NCBI GenBank assembly: GCA_947461175.1
Contig: CANHIY010000011.1
Location: 1 to 40,045, forward strand
Origin: Bacteriovoracaceae bacterium
Lineage (GTDB): Bacteria > Bdellovibrionota > Bacteriovoracia > Bacteriovoracales > Bacteriovoracaceae
Length of the DNA: 40,045 nucleotides
Direction of reading: 5' to 3'
Under the pieces are notes generated by a model. That model saw only the letters and a list, made by a program, of their open reading frames with translations. It was not told the DNA's origin and searched no databases. Position 1 is the stretch's first letter, and each line of letters starts with the position of its first letter. This document shows, piece by piece, positions 7,796 through 17,293 of the stretch. The position numbers were made by a program, and so were the translations under genes.

Positions 7796-9325
7796 ATGAA
7801 AGTTGGAATTCCCCTTGAAACCGGGGTTAGTGAAAATCGTGTTGCCGCCACACCTAAGACTATTCAACGATTAATAAAACAAGGTTTTGAAGTTTTTGTT
7901 GAAAAAGATGCTGGTAAGAAGGCCCTCTTCTCAGATCAAGATTATATTGATGCTGGTGCAGGAATTTTAGATTCTGTTTTTGAACAAGTTGATATTGTTC
8001 TAAAAGTTCTTCCTCCTTCAGAGGATGAAGTGGGTTCTATGAAACCTGGAACCATGCTTGCAAGTTATCTTTGGCCCGCTCAGAATTCAGACCTTTTAAA
8101 TCTTTTGGCCCAAAAAAAAATTAATGCCGTCGCTATGGATGCCATTCCCCGGATTTCACGGGCACAAAAAATGGATGTCCTTTCATCTATGGCCAATATC
8201 GCCGGTTACAGGGCCGTGGTTGAGAGTGCTAATTACTTTGGGAGGTTCATGAATGGACAAATCACAGCGGCAGGAAAAGTTGATCCGGCAAAGGTCCTGG
8301 TCATAGGTGCCGGTGTTGCGGGTCTTGCGGCCATAGGGGCGGCAAAAAATCTTGGGGCCATAGTTAAGGCCTTCGATACAAGAAAAGAAGTGCGTGAACA
8401 AATCCAGAGCATGGGTGCCGAATTTATTACTGTTAACATAGATGAGGATGGCTCAACAGCTTCGGGATACTCTAAAGAAATGAGTCAAGCCTTTATAGAT
8501 GCTGAAATGAGTTTATTTCGGAAAGAGGCAAAAGAAGTTGATATCATCATTACTACAGCGCAAATTCCTGGAAAGACAGCTCCAAAACTTATCCTAAAAG
8601 ACATGGTTGAGTCCATGAAAATGGGTTCAGTGATTGTTGACCTTGCCGCAAGCACGGGGGGAAATTGCGAACTGACAAAACCCGGAGAGGTCTATGTATA
8701 TAACGGCGTTACCATCATTGGTAAACTGGATCAGTTGGCCTCTCAAGCAAGCTGGCTTTATGGAAATAATCTCTGCCACCTCTTAGATGATATGGGTAAG
8801 AATGATCAGTTTAAAATTGACATGAATGACGACATCGTCGGCAGGGCCATGGTTGTGTATGACGGAAAGATTAACTGGCCACCCAAGCCTTTGAGTGTGA
8901 GTGCCAACTCTACAATTAAGAAAGAACAAACCCCACCTCATGGTGACTCTCTAAAAGTACAGGAAGTTCATGGTGGTAAAAATGTTATTTCTTCTGTTGT
9001 GGGCCTTGGGATTATAGCAGTTCTTCTGTTTATTATGGGCCAATTTGCTCCTAAAGAATTTTTATCACATTTTACTGTTTTTGTTCTTTCTTGTTTTGTC
9101 GGCTGGCAGGTCGTGTGGAACGTGTCTCACTCCCTTCACACTCCGCTCATGAGTGTAACCAATGCCATCTCAGGTATTATCATCATCGGCGGGATTCTTC
9201 ATGTTAAAGAGAACCTACTCTCCCCAATTAGTCTTCTCGCCCTGGTTGCCGTTTTTATTGCGACCATAAATATCGCAGGTGGTTTTTTTATTACTCATCG
9301 AATGCTTAAAATGTTCAGAAGGTAG
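7796..9325 (+). CDS. pntA: NAD(P) transhydrogenase subunit alpha
   Basis: Subunit of the proton-translocating transhydrogenase, which drives NADPH formation from NADH with the proton-motive force. At 509 residues it matches the E. coli length (510). The N-terminal NAD(H)-binding domain I is clear ([20 protein letters not shown]; dinucleotide fold [20 protein letters not shown] near 165; [12 protein letters not shown]). Domain II follows, with four membrane helices between residues 395 and 505. GGAG lies 6 bases before ATG 7796. pntB starts 8 bases after its stop, as in the usual pntAB operon. Together they supply NADPH, useful for biosynthesis and redox defence. Confidence 0.97.
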   Translation: MKVGIPLETGVSENRVAATPKTIQRLIKQGFEVFVEKDAGKKALFSDQDYIDAGAGILDSVFEQVDIVLKVLPPSEDEVGSMKPGTMLASYLWPAQNSDLLNLLAQKKINAVAMDAIPRISRAQKMDVLSSMANIAGYRAVVESANYFGRFMNGQITAAGKVDPAKVLVIGAGVAGLAAIGAAKNLGAIVKAFDTRKEVREQIQSMGAEFITVNIDEDGSTASGYSKEMSQAFIDAEMSLFRKEAKEVDIIITTAQIPGKTAPKLILKDMVESMKMGSVIVDLAASTGGNCELTKPGEVYVYNGVTIIGKLDQLASQASWLYGNNLCHLLDDMGKNDQFKIDMNDDIVGRAMVVYDGKINWPPKPLSVSANSTIKKEQTPPHGDSLKVQEVHGGKNVISSVVGLGIIAVLLFIMGQFAPKEFLSHFTVFVLSCFVGWQVVWNVSHSLHTPLMSVTNAISGIIIIGGILHVKENLLSPISLLALVAVFIATINIAGGFFITHRMLKMFRR

Positions 9326-9333
9326 AAATTATT

Positions 9334-10725
9334 ATGATAAACCATGGCCTACAAACCGTAACCTACATCGTTTCCGGGGTTCTTTTTATCTTGAGTTTGG
9401 GAAATCTTTCTCAACAAGAAACTGCAAAGAAAGGAAATCTTTTTGGAATGTGCGGGATGCTTCTCGCAATCCTTGCAACCATATTGGGCGAATCCACTGA
9501 AGGACATACTCTTCTTCTGGTTATCATGGTTCTTGCCTCACTTATAGGCCTTTTGGTCGCAAAAAAAGTAGAAATGACTGCCATGCCCCAACTTGTGGCC
9601 ATTCTTCACAGTTTTGTGGGGTTAGCTGCAGTCCTGGTTGGTTTTGGAAGTTATCTTGAGAGTCAGTCATCTTCCCTCACTGGCGCAGTTCATACCATAC
9701 ACCTGATTGAAGTTTACTTAGGAGTATTTATTGGGGCACTAACATTTACTGGCTCAATCGTTGCCTGGGGTAAACTTCAGGGAAAAATTAAAAGTCAGCC
9801 ACTGGTTTTTAGGGGAAGACATGCACTCAACATCGGACTTGTTTTACTATCTCTTCTTCCCCTAAAGGGATTTATCAGTGCGGATGCCTCCCAGGGATTA
9901 GAAATTCTTCTTTTTATGACCACACTATCCTCAATCCTTGGCGTTTTACTGGTGATGGCAATTGGTGGAGCAGATATGCCCGTTGTGGTCTCCATGCTCA
10001 ACTCTTATTCAGGTTGGGCAGCTGCGGCCGCAGGATTTATGCTTTCAAATGATTTACTTATTATTACGGGAGCACTTGTGGGTAGTTCTGGTGCCATCTT
10101 ATCTTATATCATGTGTAAGGCCATGAACCGCTCCTTCTTCTCAGTCATTTTTGGAGGAATTGGTCAGTCAGTAACTTCTTCAAAGGCACAAGAAATCATC
10201 GGAGAGGTGAGATCAATCACTATTGATGAAACCTGTGAACTCATAAAAAACGCAAAAAGAATTGTTATTGTTCCTGGCTATGGAATGGCCACGGCCAAGG
10301 CCCAGCATGCTATCTGTGATTTTGTTAAAAAAATGAAGGACCAAGGAAGAGAAGTTACATTTGCCATCCACCCCGTTGCCGGAAGACTTCCAGGACATAT
10401 GAACGTACTTCTGGCCGAGGCGAATATCTCATACGATATTGTTCATGAAATGGATGAAGTGAATCCACACCTTCCAGAAACGGACTTGGTCCTCGTGATA
10501 GGGGCCAATGATATTGTGAATCCATCTGCCCTTGAAGACCCAGGAAGCCCAATTTATGGAATGCCAGTCATCGAAGTATGGAAGGCAAAAAATGTTATTG
10601 TTTCTAAAAGATCCATGGCCCAAGGGTATGCAGGAATTGAAAATCCTTTATTTTACAAGGATAACTCCAGGATGCTTTATGGTGATGCTAAGAAAACTGT
10701 AGATGCACTAGTAGCTACATTGTGA
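9334..10725 (+). CDS. pntB: NAD(P) transhydrogenase subunit beta
   Basis: Partner of PntA, 463 residues (E. coli 462). The N-terminal 260 residues hold the membrane domain with eight or nine hydrophobic helices, including [21 protein letters not shown]. The C-terminal NADP(H)-binding domain III is unmistakable: [45 protein letters not shown], and [19 protein letters not shown]. Both subunits are complete, so the complex should work. No clear terminator follows; the next gene has its own promoter-like boxes. Confidence 0.97.
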   Translation: MINHGLQTVTYIVSGVLFILSLGNLSQQETAKKGNLFGMCGMLLAILATILGESTEGHTLLLVIMVLASLIGLLVAKKVEMTAMPQLVAILHSFVGLAAVLVGFGSYLESQSSSLTGAVHTIHLIEVYLGVFIGALTFTGSIVAWGKLQGKIKSQPLVFRGRHALNIGLVLLSLLPLKGFISADASQGLEILLFMTTLSSILGVLLVMAIGGADMPVVVSMLNSYSGWAAAAAGFMLSNDLLIITGALVGSSGAILSYIMCKAMNRSFFSVIFGGIGQSVTSSKAQEIIGEVRSITIDETCELIKNAKRIVIVPGYGMATAKAQHAICDFVKKMKDQGREVTFAIHPVAGRLPGHMNVLLAEANISYDIVHEMDEVNPHLPETDLVLVIGANDIVNPSALEDPGSPIYGMPVIEVWKAKNVIVSKRSMAQGYAGIENPLFYKDNSRMLYGDAKKTVDALVATL

Positions 10726-10745
10726 TGTAAGATTTACACTTAAAG

Positions 10746-10773
10746 TTGCACTGAATCCAATTATCCCTATACT
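10746..10773 (+). promoter_or_regulatory. Candidate promoter with -10 next to the start codon
   Basis: TTGCAC (10746-10751), a 16-base spacer and TATACT (10768-10773). Only 9 bases separate the -10 box from ATG 10783, and there is no Shine-Dalgarno sequence, consistent with a leaderless mRNA. Confidence 0.45.
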
Positions 10774-10782
10774 GCGGCAACT

Positions 10783-11967
10783 ATGAAAAAAATATTTGCC
10801 GCCACAGTCTTTGCACTCATTTATTCCTCTATTGCCTTCTCGAAGAGCTGGGACCTTAACGATGTCTCCATATTAATGGATCTGCCTCGTTCCGGGGAAG
10901 GAGATCATTTTTTATTAAAACCCAGGTCTTCCGGGATGAAAGGTGAACTCTTACCAGATGAACACTCTGAGACCCTGAGATTTATAGTGGTTGATGTCTA
11001 TGACAATCCTGAGCATGACTACGAGGCTTTGAGGGTTGTGGGGATGAGAATTGATCCCTGCTTTATTTTTTCTGACGAAAAAATAGAAAAATGTTCTCCC
11101 GTTCTGAGACTTATATGGCAACCATTAAATTTTAAAAAAAATACAACTTATGATGCTGCTGTCCATGCATTTTATGGATTAACCAAAGATGAGTTTAAAA
11201 TTCTTGCCTCAAAGCTCAAGGCCCTCAAAATGAGAAATGAATCTTTTGGAATTTACACTGATTCAAAACCTCTCTTCATTCACCCTGCTCTCAAGCAATC
11301 AGGCAGGAGAGCATCGTTTAATAATGAAATAAAGAAAATCATTTTAAATTTTGCTGGAAATACAAACTTAAACCGGATCACCATCATGAAGATGATGACA
11401 AGAGATTTATGGTGGCAATTTAGTGGCCTGGATAAAAATCCTGATGGGAAGTGGTCGAATATGGCAATCCCAAGACTAAATGTGGGATCTTTTATTCAGG
11501 ATTTTTTCAATGACGACTTTTTTGAAAAAATTGGCATGAAGGGCACAATCCTCCCCTTCACAAAATTTAATGATGACGATTTATCAAGAATAGTCAGAGG
11601 CCCGGATATAAGTGAATACGACCGAGAAGATCTCAAAAAGGCCATGGTTACCATTAACCGCATTGAAAACCCAAGGATTCACTCCCCCTCAACTTTAGAC
11701 TGTGTCCACTGCCACATCACTGAGTCTACGAGAATTTGGGCGAATAAAGTTGCAAGTCCTATGGTTAAAGAATATGCAACTGCAGAAAATCTTTATGTAA
11801 AAGGGATCATTTCCAAAAAACATAATCTTACTAATATTACCAGATCAAAAGTTCAAAATAAATCCATCCGAGCCTTTGGTTATTTTGGAAACCTTCCATC
11901 AATTAATCAACGGACGATCAACGAGAGTTCCCAAGTAGCCGAGGATATGAACAAGGCGGGATATTAA
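10783..11967 (+). CDS. Secreted protein with one CxxCH heme-type motif
   Basis: A 394-residue protein of unknown function. A signal peptide is visible (MKKIFAATVFALIYSSIAFS), so it is periplasmic or outer-membrane located. Near residue 307 DCVHCHITES contains a CxxCH motif, the covalent heme c attachment site; it is the only one. The rest shows no known domain to me: a mixed alpha/beta N-terminal region with WDLNDVSILMDLPRSGEGD, then WWQFSGLDKNPDGKWSNMA, and a C-terminal FGYFGNLPSINQRTINES. It may be a monoheme protein working with an oxidoreductase, or the motif may bind metal instead. It follows pntB but seems separately transcribed. The gene is convergent with the histidine kinase at 12096. 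Confidence 0.7.
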   Translation: MKKIFAATVFALIYSSIAFSKSWDLNDVSILMDLPRSGEGDHFLLKPRSSGMKGELLPDEHSETLRFIVVDVYDNPEHDYEALRVVGMRIDPCFIFSDEKIEKCSPVLRLIWQPLNFKKNTTYDAAVHAFYGLTKDEFKILASKLKALKMRNESFGIYTDSKPLFIHPALKQSGRRASFNNEIKKIILNFAGNTNLNRITIMKMMTRDLWWQFSGLDKNPDGKWSNMAIPRLNVGSFIQDFFNDDFFEKIGMKGTILPFTKFNDDDLSRIVRGPDISEYDREDLKKAMVTINRIENPRIHSPSTLDCVHCHITESTRIWANKVASPMVKEYATAENLYVKGIISKKHNLTNITRSKVQNKSIRAFGYFGNLPSINQRTINESSQVAEDMNKAGY

Positions 11968-12013
11968 AAATATAATTTTTCACCCGTCACACTGGAATCT
12001 TTTAATGGAGAAT

Positions 12014-12078
12014 AAGGAACTTCCATATTATTTATCTGTGCTTTCTCAGCTTCAGAAATAAATAATCTGGAAGTCCTT
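12014..12078. repeat. Long imperfect hairpin between convergent genes
   Basis: CTTCCATATTATTTAT (12020-12035) pairs with ATAAATAATCTGGAAG (12058-12073), 15 of 16 positions. Pairing continues outward as AAGGA/TCCTT with one bulged base, giving a stem of about 21 pairs around a 22-base loop. Neither side has a U-tract, so it is not a classical intrinsic terminator, though it lies exactly between the 3' ends of two convergent genes and could stop or stabilise both transcripts. Confidence 0.65.
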
Positions 12079-12095
12079 CTTAAAAAACTACGCAT

Positions 12096-14291
12096 CTAGA
12101 GAGGAATGGTTCTTAAATCAAAATCCTTGGGAATGATGTTATTAAAGGGAATGTTCATTTTCTCTAAAAAGTTTTTATCATATCCTGAATAAATGAAAAC
12201 GTTTGAGATTTCCCTGTCCTTAAGTTTATTGACGAGTTCATAAAAATCCTCTCCCTGCCCACATGTATCAAGGATAAAAAAGTCATCCTTTGAAAATCGA
12301 TCAAGGGACTGCAAAAGATTTTTGGGATGAGAAAAAGTATGAAGATCAAGGCCAGATTTCCTAAAAGAATCCTCCCAACTGAGTCTTATAAATTTATCGT
12401 CATCAACAAGAATAGTTTTAAACACATTCTTCTTATTTTGAATAACTGGGAGAGAAAACTCCACGACTGCTCCACTTCCTTGTTTGCTCCAGATGTGGAA
12501 AGAGCCACCTGCCTCAATAATTTTTTTTCTAGATGAAGATAACCCAAGACCTTTGCCCGATTTTTTAGATGATAAGCCTGAATTTATGTTTTTTAGTCTT
12601 TCCGCAGGTATGCCAACACCATCGTCTTTGACGATGAAAACCACTTTCCCAAGGTCAGATTTAATTTCAAGTTCAATGACCCCCTCATAATCAATGAGAG
12701 CTTCAAATGAATTGTTAATGAGATTGGAGAGAATTCGGGCCAAGTCAGTGCTCGAAAAATCCGTTCGGGTTTCTAAAGGAGCATTTTCCTTGAGATGAAG
12801 TTTTATGTTGTTAAACATGCTAAACTGAAGTTTCTTTTCATCAATAATCATTCTGGCAGTTTCAGAAACAGTGAGAGATTCTTCTTTCGTAACAGGCCTA
12901 TTCTTAAGACCCAAAATTTGATTAGAAATATCTCCAATCCGTCTGACCAGAGACACGAGAATCTTCTGATCATCCAAGGAGAGAGCGTCCTTTTCAAGTA
13001 TTCTTTTCATGACACTTGCTGGAGATCTTATATCATGTGCCACTTGTGCATTAACAGATTCCATTGAAACCTGATCCTGAAGGAGCTTCTCTTCAAGTTT
13101 TTTATTTCTTCCTAACAAACCAAATGTCACATAAAGTACAATAAATGAAAGAAGTATCCAAAGGATTAAAGCACTCTTTAGAATTCCAGATATTTTTGCA
13201 TCAAGTTTGTTTTTAGATGATGAAACAATAACTCCCCAAAGTTTTTCGTTATTTAAAATGGATATGGGATAAAGTGTTCCTAATTGATTTGAATCTCCCA
13301 GAATAAATTCACCCTTAATAAAGTGTGAGAGTTTATTGATGTCCCATGATTTTGTGGACCTTTCCCATAAATTTCCTTTTTCAAAAACATCATCATCCCA
13401 TTTAATGCTTTTAAATAAATCTAGATGCCTTAGATTTCCAAAATCATTATCATCCGAGACTTTGTTTACAATAGGACTATAAATAATCCCCTCCGATGAG
13501 CTTGCAATAGAATGGCCATGTTTATCGACTAAAAATAGGAATCCTTCATCCAGGTCCTCAATGGTTTCTTTTAGGGCAAGAAAGATTTTCTCTTTAATCG
13601 CTTTAGAAGAAAGAGAGACTGCAAAAACTCTTTTGATCTCCCCATTCTTGTCAAAAATGGGACTTGCCACTGTGAGTATTTGAGTTTTCGCCTTATCATG
13701 GCTCAAATAGCCTTCAGAGATCACTGTCTTTTTATGAATTCTGGATAATTTCAAATAATCTCGGAATCCAAAGTTAAAGCTCGTAATGCCAACCTGAGTG
13801 GCATAAGGCTCAAGAAAAACCAGGTCTCCATTAATATCCATTTCAAAGGCATAATGAAGCTCTGGATTATTGGCGAGAATGTTTCGAACAATCTCTCGCC
13901 TTCCGGAAGCAACGGGTGTTCCTTCTACAAAATCTGGAAGACCTTTGTAGACCTGCCAAAGAGAGGAGAGATTTGATTTATTCTCCAGGATATTAAAACC
14001 TTTTAACAAATCACTCTTTGTTACGTCATTGTATCTGATCGCATCTCTTTCAACATTCTTTTCGTATTCAAACTCTTTACTGGATACAGTACTCTCCGTA
14101 ATAAAAACCAGTGTTCTGAAAAATAGGTTCAGTGATTGCTCTATGGTTTTGGCTATTTTTTCCTGATTTCTGTACTCACTTTTTATAAGATCGGTTTTTA
14201 AAATATTTGTGACATAAAAAATCATCACTAAAAGAAGAAGTAACAAAGAACCAGAAACCAACAGGATGGGTTTTGATAGTAATTTCTTCAT
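12096..14291 (-). CDS. Hybrid sensor histidine kinase with periplasmic Cache-like domain
   Basis: A 731-residue membrane kinase. Order: membrane helix (residues about 8-29), a large periplasmic sensor of about 340 residues that looks like a double Cache domain (HYAFEMDINGDLVFLEPYA, DYLKLSRIHKKTVISEGYL, SSSEGIIYSP), second helix (about 370-392), HisKA with the phosphorylated His in QVAHDIRSPASVM, HATPase with LINNSFEALID, DDGVGIP and GKGLGLSSSRKKIIEAGG. A C-terminal receiver follows with VDDDK, a phospho-acceptor Asp in FFILDTCGQ and Lys in IIPKDFD. The receiver is short: the frame hits TAG at 12096-12098 just where its last helix should run, and the same frame then continues open. Second gene of an operon with a CMD protein (2-base gap). 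Confidence 0.88.
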   Translation of the reverse strand: MKKLLSKPILLVSGSLLLLLLVMIFYVTNILKTDLIKSEYRNQEKIAKTIEQSLNLFFRTLVFITESTVSSKEFEYEKNVERDAIRYNDVTKSDLLKGFNILENKSNLSSLWQVYKGLPDFVEGTPVASGRREIVRNILANNPELHYAFEMDINGDLVFLEPYATQVGITSFNFGFRDYLKLSRIHKKTVISEGYLSHDKAKTQILTVASPIFDKNGEIKRVFAVSLSSKAIKEKIFLALKETIEDLDEGFLFLVDKHGHSIASSSEGIIYSPIVNKVSDDNDFGNLRHLDLFKSIKWDDDVFEKGNLWERSTKSWDINKLSHFIKGEFILGDSNQLGTLYPISILNNEKLWGVIVSSSKNKLDAKISGILKSALILWILLSFIVLYVTFGLLGRNKKLEEKLLQDQVSMESVNAQVAHDIRSPASVMKRILEKDALSLDDQKILVSLVRRIGDISNQILGLKNRPVTKEESLTVSETARMIIDEKKLQFSMFNNIKLHLKENAPLETRTDFSSTDLARILSNLINNSFEALIDYEGVIELEIKSDLGKVVFIVKDDGVGIPAERLKNINSGLSSKKSGKGLGLSSSRKKIIEAGGSFHIWSKQGSGAVVEFSLPVIQNKKNVFKTILVDDDKFIRLSWEDSFRKSGLDLHTFSHPKNLLQSLDRFSKDDFFILDTCGQGEDFYELVNKLKDREISNVFIYSGYDKNFLEKMNIPFNNIIPKDFDLRTIPL

Positions 14292-14293
14292 GT

Positions 14294-14647
14294 TTATTGT
14301 TCACTTGATAATTCTTTAAGAACTGAAAATGCATTCATCACTGCAGGAAATCCACAATAGACGATCAAATGAACAAAAACATTCTCCAGCTCAGAGTGTG
14401 TCCCCCCACAATTAAGAAATCCCCTCATATGAATCTTGAGTTGCTCATGCTTACCAAGTGCCACCAAGGAAGTGACCGTAATTAAACTTTTTGTCTTTAG
14501 ATCAAGACCTGGTCGGTTCCAAAACTGTTCATAGGCAACATTTTGAATCACCTGGTTTAACTCCGGAGAGAGATCGTTAAGCCTATCGACAAGCTGAGAA
14601 GAATAATCACCATAAAGCTTTTGAATCATTTGAGAAGTATTTTCCAT
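14294..14647 (-). CDS. Carboxymuconolactone decarboxylase (CMD/AhpD) family protein
   Basis: A small 117-residue helical protein. The CMD signature is LDLKTKSLITVTSLVALGKHEQL followed by HMRGFLNCGGTHSELENVF and YCGFPAVMNAFSVLKEL. It lacks the CxxC of true AhpD peroxidases and has a single Cys before GGTHSE, so it is closer to the decarboxylase-like branch; the substrate is unknown. AGGGGG lies just upstream of ATG 14647. Its stop is 2 bases before the histidine kinase start, so the two are co-translated. The pairing suggests either a redox or metabolite link to the sensor (inference). Confidence 0.82.
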   Translation of the reverse strand: MENTSQMIQKLYGDYSSQLVDRLNDLSPELNQVIQNVAYEQFWNRPGLDLKTKSLITVTSLVALGKHEQLKIHMRGFLNCGGTHSELENVFVHLIVYCGFPAVMNAFSVLKELSSEQ

Positions 14648-14843
14648 GGATCCCCCTTTCGTGAGGTCCTTAAAACAAATGAAAAAAAATATTTGAACTT
14701 AATTTTAGGAGTATGAAATTTTTTCATCCCTCCAACCATTGGATTTGATGAAAAAATATAAGTAAGAAAATATCAGAAACCGAGAATCTCTAACATTCTA
14801 TGACAATCATCCTTGGCATTTCAGGGGTTAAATTTTTATCATT

Positions 14844-15074
14844 TTAAGCGGCATCGCTTTTTCGGTTCCTAAGACCCCGTCGGATGTTTTTAATCAAAGG
14901 ACCAAATTCTTCCACAGCATACAAGAGTTCGGATCTCGTCATTTTTAAAACCTCCTGCCACTTCTTTATACTTTCCTCAGATTGCAGATCCACAAAAGCG
15001 GACGGGGGATCTTTATAGTAGCCAGGGGGTGAGTATCCATTTGAATCGCTAGAGTAAACTTTAAATTTAGACAT
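14844..15074 (-). CDS. Small DUF3606-like protein
   Basis: A 76-residue soluble protein. The C-terminal 45 residues (VDLQSEESIKKWQEVLKMT, then SELLYAVEEFGPLIKNIRRGL) resemble DUF3606 proteins, small stress-associated proteins of unknown role in which a helix pair follows the pattern W-x(7)-S/T-x(2)-L-x(2)-AV-x(3)-G. The N-terminal part is rich in Ser, Tyr and Pro. A perfect TATAAT stands 6 bases before the ATG with no Shine-Dalgarno sequence, so the mRNA may be leaderless. It lies behind the amino-alcohol operon on the same strand but beyond a terminator-like hairpin. Confidence 0.65.
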   Translation of the reverse strand: MSKFKVYSSDSNGYSPPGYYKDPPSAFVDLQSEESIKKWQEVLKMTRSELLYAVEEFGPLIKNIRRGLRNRKSDAA

Positions 15075-15080
15075 TGAAGG

Positions 15081-15086
15081 ATTATA
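15081..15086 (-). promoter_or_regulatory. TATAAT box of the DUF3606 gene
   Basis: A perfect -10 hexamer on the minus strand, 6 bases before ATG 15074. No convincing -35 box was found at 16-18 bases. Confidence 0.4.
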
Positions 15087-15127
15087 AGAGGGTTTAGTTA
15101 CTGATTAAGCATTCCATAACTTAGAAT

Positions 15128-15163
15128 GGCCCTGTTTCATCATTCAAGTTAAAAAACAGGGCC
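15128..15163 (-). terminator. Hairpin ending the amino-alcohol operon
   Basis: GGCCCTGTTT (15128-15137) and AAACAGGGCC (15154-15163) form a perfect 10-pair stem around a 16-base loop, 26 bases after the aldehyde dehydrogenase stop. The U-tract is weak, so termination may be partial. Confidence 0.6.
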
Positions 15164-15188
15164 AAGTGCCAATAAAAAGAGCCAAAGC

Positions 15189-16553
15189 CTATCCTCTAAT
15201 ATGCCATCCCCTTGGACGGACGAAGGAGAGGATTCCAAGGTAAGAAAGGGTTGCACCAAGGCCAGAGTGCTTTCTCCCTGCCCATGGAAGATAGGGGCTT
15301 ACTCTGTCACAACAGTTTACATAAGAGGTTCCAGCGTTTACTTGGGACACCACTTTCTTTGCTCGGTCTATATTTTTTGAGTAAACAGAAGCTGTAAGAC
15401 CGTACTCGCAGTCATTCATGAGTTCGATCGCCTCTTGATCATTCTTTACTTTCATGACTCCAATGATGGGACCAAAGCTTTCCTCTTTCATAATCCTCAT
15501 CTCATGCGTCACTTCTGTTAGAATCGTTGGGTAAAAGAAATTTGAATCAGGAGTTGTCCTCTCCCCTCCACAAAGAACTCTCGCCCCTTTCTCAACGGCA
15601 TCTTTGATTTGTTCCTGAAGGAAAGGAACATGAACAGATCGAGTCACGGCACCTTGGTTGTTCTCCTTCTTCATGGGATCTCCAACCTTAAGCATTTTTA
15701 CTTCCTGGAGAAAGTGTCCCATAAATTCCCCGTAAATTTCCTCATGGACATACACTCTCTCAACCGCACAACAACTTTGTCCGTTGTTATAAAAACAACC
15801 TTCCGCCACGGCCGAAGCTACTTGTTTTAGGTCTGCAATCTCATCTGTGACATAAAGGGGATCTTTTCCGCCCAGTTCAAGACTAACAGGCACGAGCTTG
15901 TGAGAAACTTTTTGGGCAATATACTTTCCAGTCTGATAACTGCCGGTAAAAAAGTAACCATCAAGAGGAAGATCAAGGAGGACTTCTCCCGCTTCTCTCC
16001 CTCCAATAACCGGAATAAACACATCAGTTGGAATTCCGGAGGCCAGGAGGCCCTTATGAATGTTAAAACCAGTGAGGGTCGAAAACTCAGATGGTTTATA
16101 GAGAACGGCATTCCCTGCAATGAGTGCCGGGATAAAGACGTTCACTCCAACAAGAAATGGATAGTTCCACGCAGAGATATTAGCAATCACCCCAAGAGGA
16201 TCGAAGGCGAGGATCTCTTTTGTATTTCCATCCCGATGAACCTCTGTTGGAGATAGCCACTTTTCTGAATTCTCAATAAAAAAATTAATCCGATTTCTGG
16301 CGCCATTCACCTCATTAAGAGATTCCTGAAATGGCTTTCCCACTTCAAGAGTTAGGTCCCTGGCAAGATCTTCTTTATTTTGATTTAAATAGGATTCAAA
16401 AAGCTTAATGCACTTGATCCTATCTTCTAAAGTCTTCCTCGCCCACTCGGCCTGCCCCTTCTGAGCGAGTTCATATTTTTCTTGTATTGAAATTTTATGA
16501 TCAGGGGACAATTCTTTAATGATTTCCTGTGTAGAAGGATTAATGATTTTCAT
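15189..16553 (-). CDS. NAD(P)-dependent aldehyde dehydrogenase
   Basis: A 454-residue enzyme oxidising an aldehyde to its acid. Family marks: active-site Glu in VSLELGGKDPLYV, catalytic Cys in NNGQSCCAVERVYV, coenzyme region AGNAVLYKPSEFS and ITGSYQTGKYI-like FFTGSYQTGKYIA, and the C-terminal EESFGPIIGVM. It is shorter than PuuC (about 495), nearer to the 455-residue semialdehyde dehydrogenases. Its ATG overlaps the stop of the upstream amidotransferase gene as ATGA, which implies translational coupling. Last gene of the operon; its likely substrate is a gamma-glutamyl aldehyde made by the iron alcohol dehydrogenase (inference). Confidence 0.93.
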   Translation of the reverse strand: MKIINPSTQEIIKELSPDHKISIQEKYELAQKGQAEWARKTLEDRIKCIKLFESYLNQNKEDLARDLTLEVGKPFQESLNEVNGARNRINFFIENSEKWLSPTEVHRDGNTKEILAFDPLGVIANISAWNYPFLVGVNVFIPALIAGNAVLYKPSEFSTLTGFNIHKGLLASGIPTDVFIPVIGGREAGEVLLDLPLDGYFFTGSYQTGKYIAQKVSHKLVPVSLELGGKDPLYVTDEIADLKQVASAVAEGCFYNNGQSCCAVERVYVHEEIYGEFMGHFLQEVKMLKVGDPMKKENNQGAVTRSVHVPFLQEQIKDAVEKGARVLCGGERTTPDSNFFYPTILTEVTHEMRIMKEESFGPIIGVMKVKNDQEAIELMNDCEYGLTASVYSKNIDRAKKVVSQVNAGTSYVNCCDRVSPYLPWAGRKHSGLGATLSYLGILSFVRPRGWHIRG

Positions 16554-17293
16554 ATGAACCTCTTTAAAAAATGATGATAAATGGGGTCTGGATCTACAAC
16601 GAGATCCTTAAGAGTATGGGAGAACTCCGGATGCCACTGTAAGGCCATTAAAAATTTTTTTTCGGAATTTTTGAAGTGGAATGCCTCTACCAAGTTATCC
16701 TCCGGACAATAGGCATCCACAACTAAATCTCTTCCTAAATCTTTTAGACCTTGATGATGAACTGTATTCACAGTGAAACTCTTTTTTCCGTATATGGCCT
16801 TAAGCCAGCTCTCATCTGGACAGTGAACCTCATGAAAAATACGGTCATAAAGTTCCGCATTCCTATGTTGAATAGGTGTATTGGTTTGAAGCGTGAGGTC
16901 TTGATACAAAGTACCGCCAAAATAAACATTGGCGAGTTGAAAACCACGGCAAATGGCGAGTATGGGTTTTCCCCTCTTGAAGGCCCAGTCCATAATTTTT
17001 AATTCATACTGATCCCGGTGATAGTCCCCTGGCCAGCGTCCATTCTCAATCATTTCCTCGTTGTAGCTTTTTGGAGAAACATCGGCTCCACCTTGGAACA
17101 CAAATCCATCCATCTCCTCAAGAAATTCTTCTAACTCCACATGGGGAAGATCAGGAATAAGAATGGGCATGACTCCTTTCCTGGAAAGAAAGCGACCCAT
17201 GTCTTGCTCAAGATAGTTAAGAGTTTTATGCCCAAACACCGCTCGGTTGGGATCTGGATACATAAAACAGGAAGTCACACCTATTTTGATCAT
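16550..17293 (-). CDS. Class I amidotransferase-like gamma-glutamyl hydrolase (PuuD-like)
   Basis: A 247-residue peptidase C26 protein. The nucleophile is the Cys in ILAICRGFQLANVYFGG, and the His/Glu of the triad lie in ALQWHPEFSH. The family includes PuuD, which splits gamma-glutamyl-GABA; the FQGGADVSP and NTVHHQGLKDLG stretches fit that branch rather than a biosynthetic glutaminase. It starts inside the stop of the alcohol dehydrogenase (TAATG) and ends inside the start of the aldehyde dehydrogenase (ATGA). Role by context: release of glutamate from a gamma-glutamylated product, the last step of the pathway. Confidence 0.9.
   Translation of the reverse strand: MIKIGVTSCFMYPDPNRAVFGHKTLNYLEQDMGRFLSRKGVMPILIPDLPHVELEEFLEEMDGFVFQGGADVSPKSYNEEMIENGRWPGDYHRDQYELKIMDWAFKRGKPILAICRGFQLANVYFGGTLYQDLTLQTNTPIQHRNAELYDRIFHEVHCPDESWLKAIYGKKSFTVNTVHHQGLKDLGRDLVVDAYCPEDNLVEAFHFKNSEKKFLMALQWHPEFSHTLKDLVVDPDPIYHHFLKRFI

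Noticed and set aside
15900-16256. 118-codon + strand ORF opposite the aldehyde dehydrogenase
   Set aside because: Antisense shadow of a well-conserved enzyme, no ribosome site.
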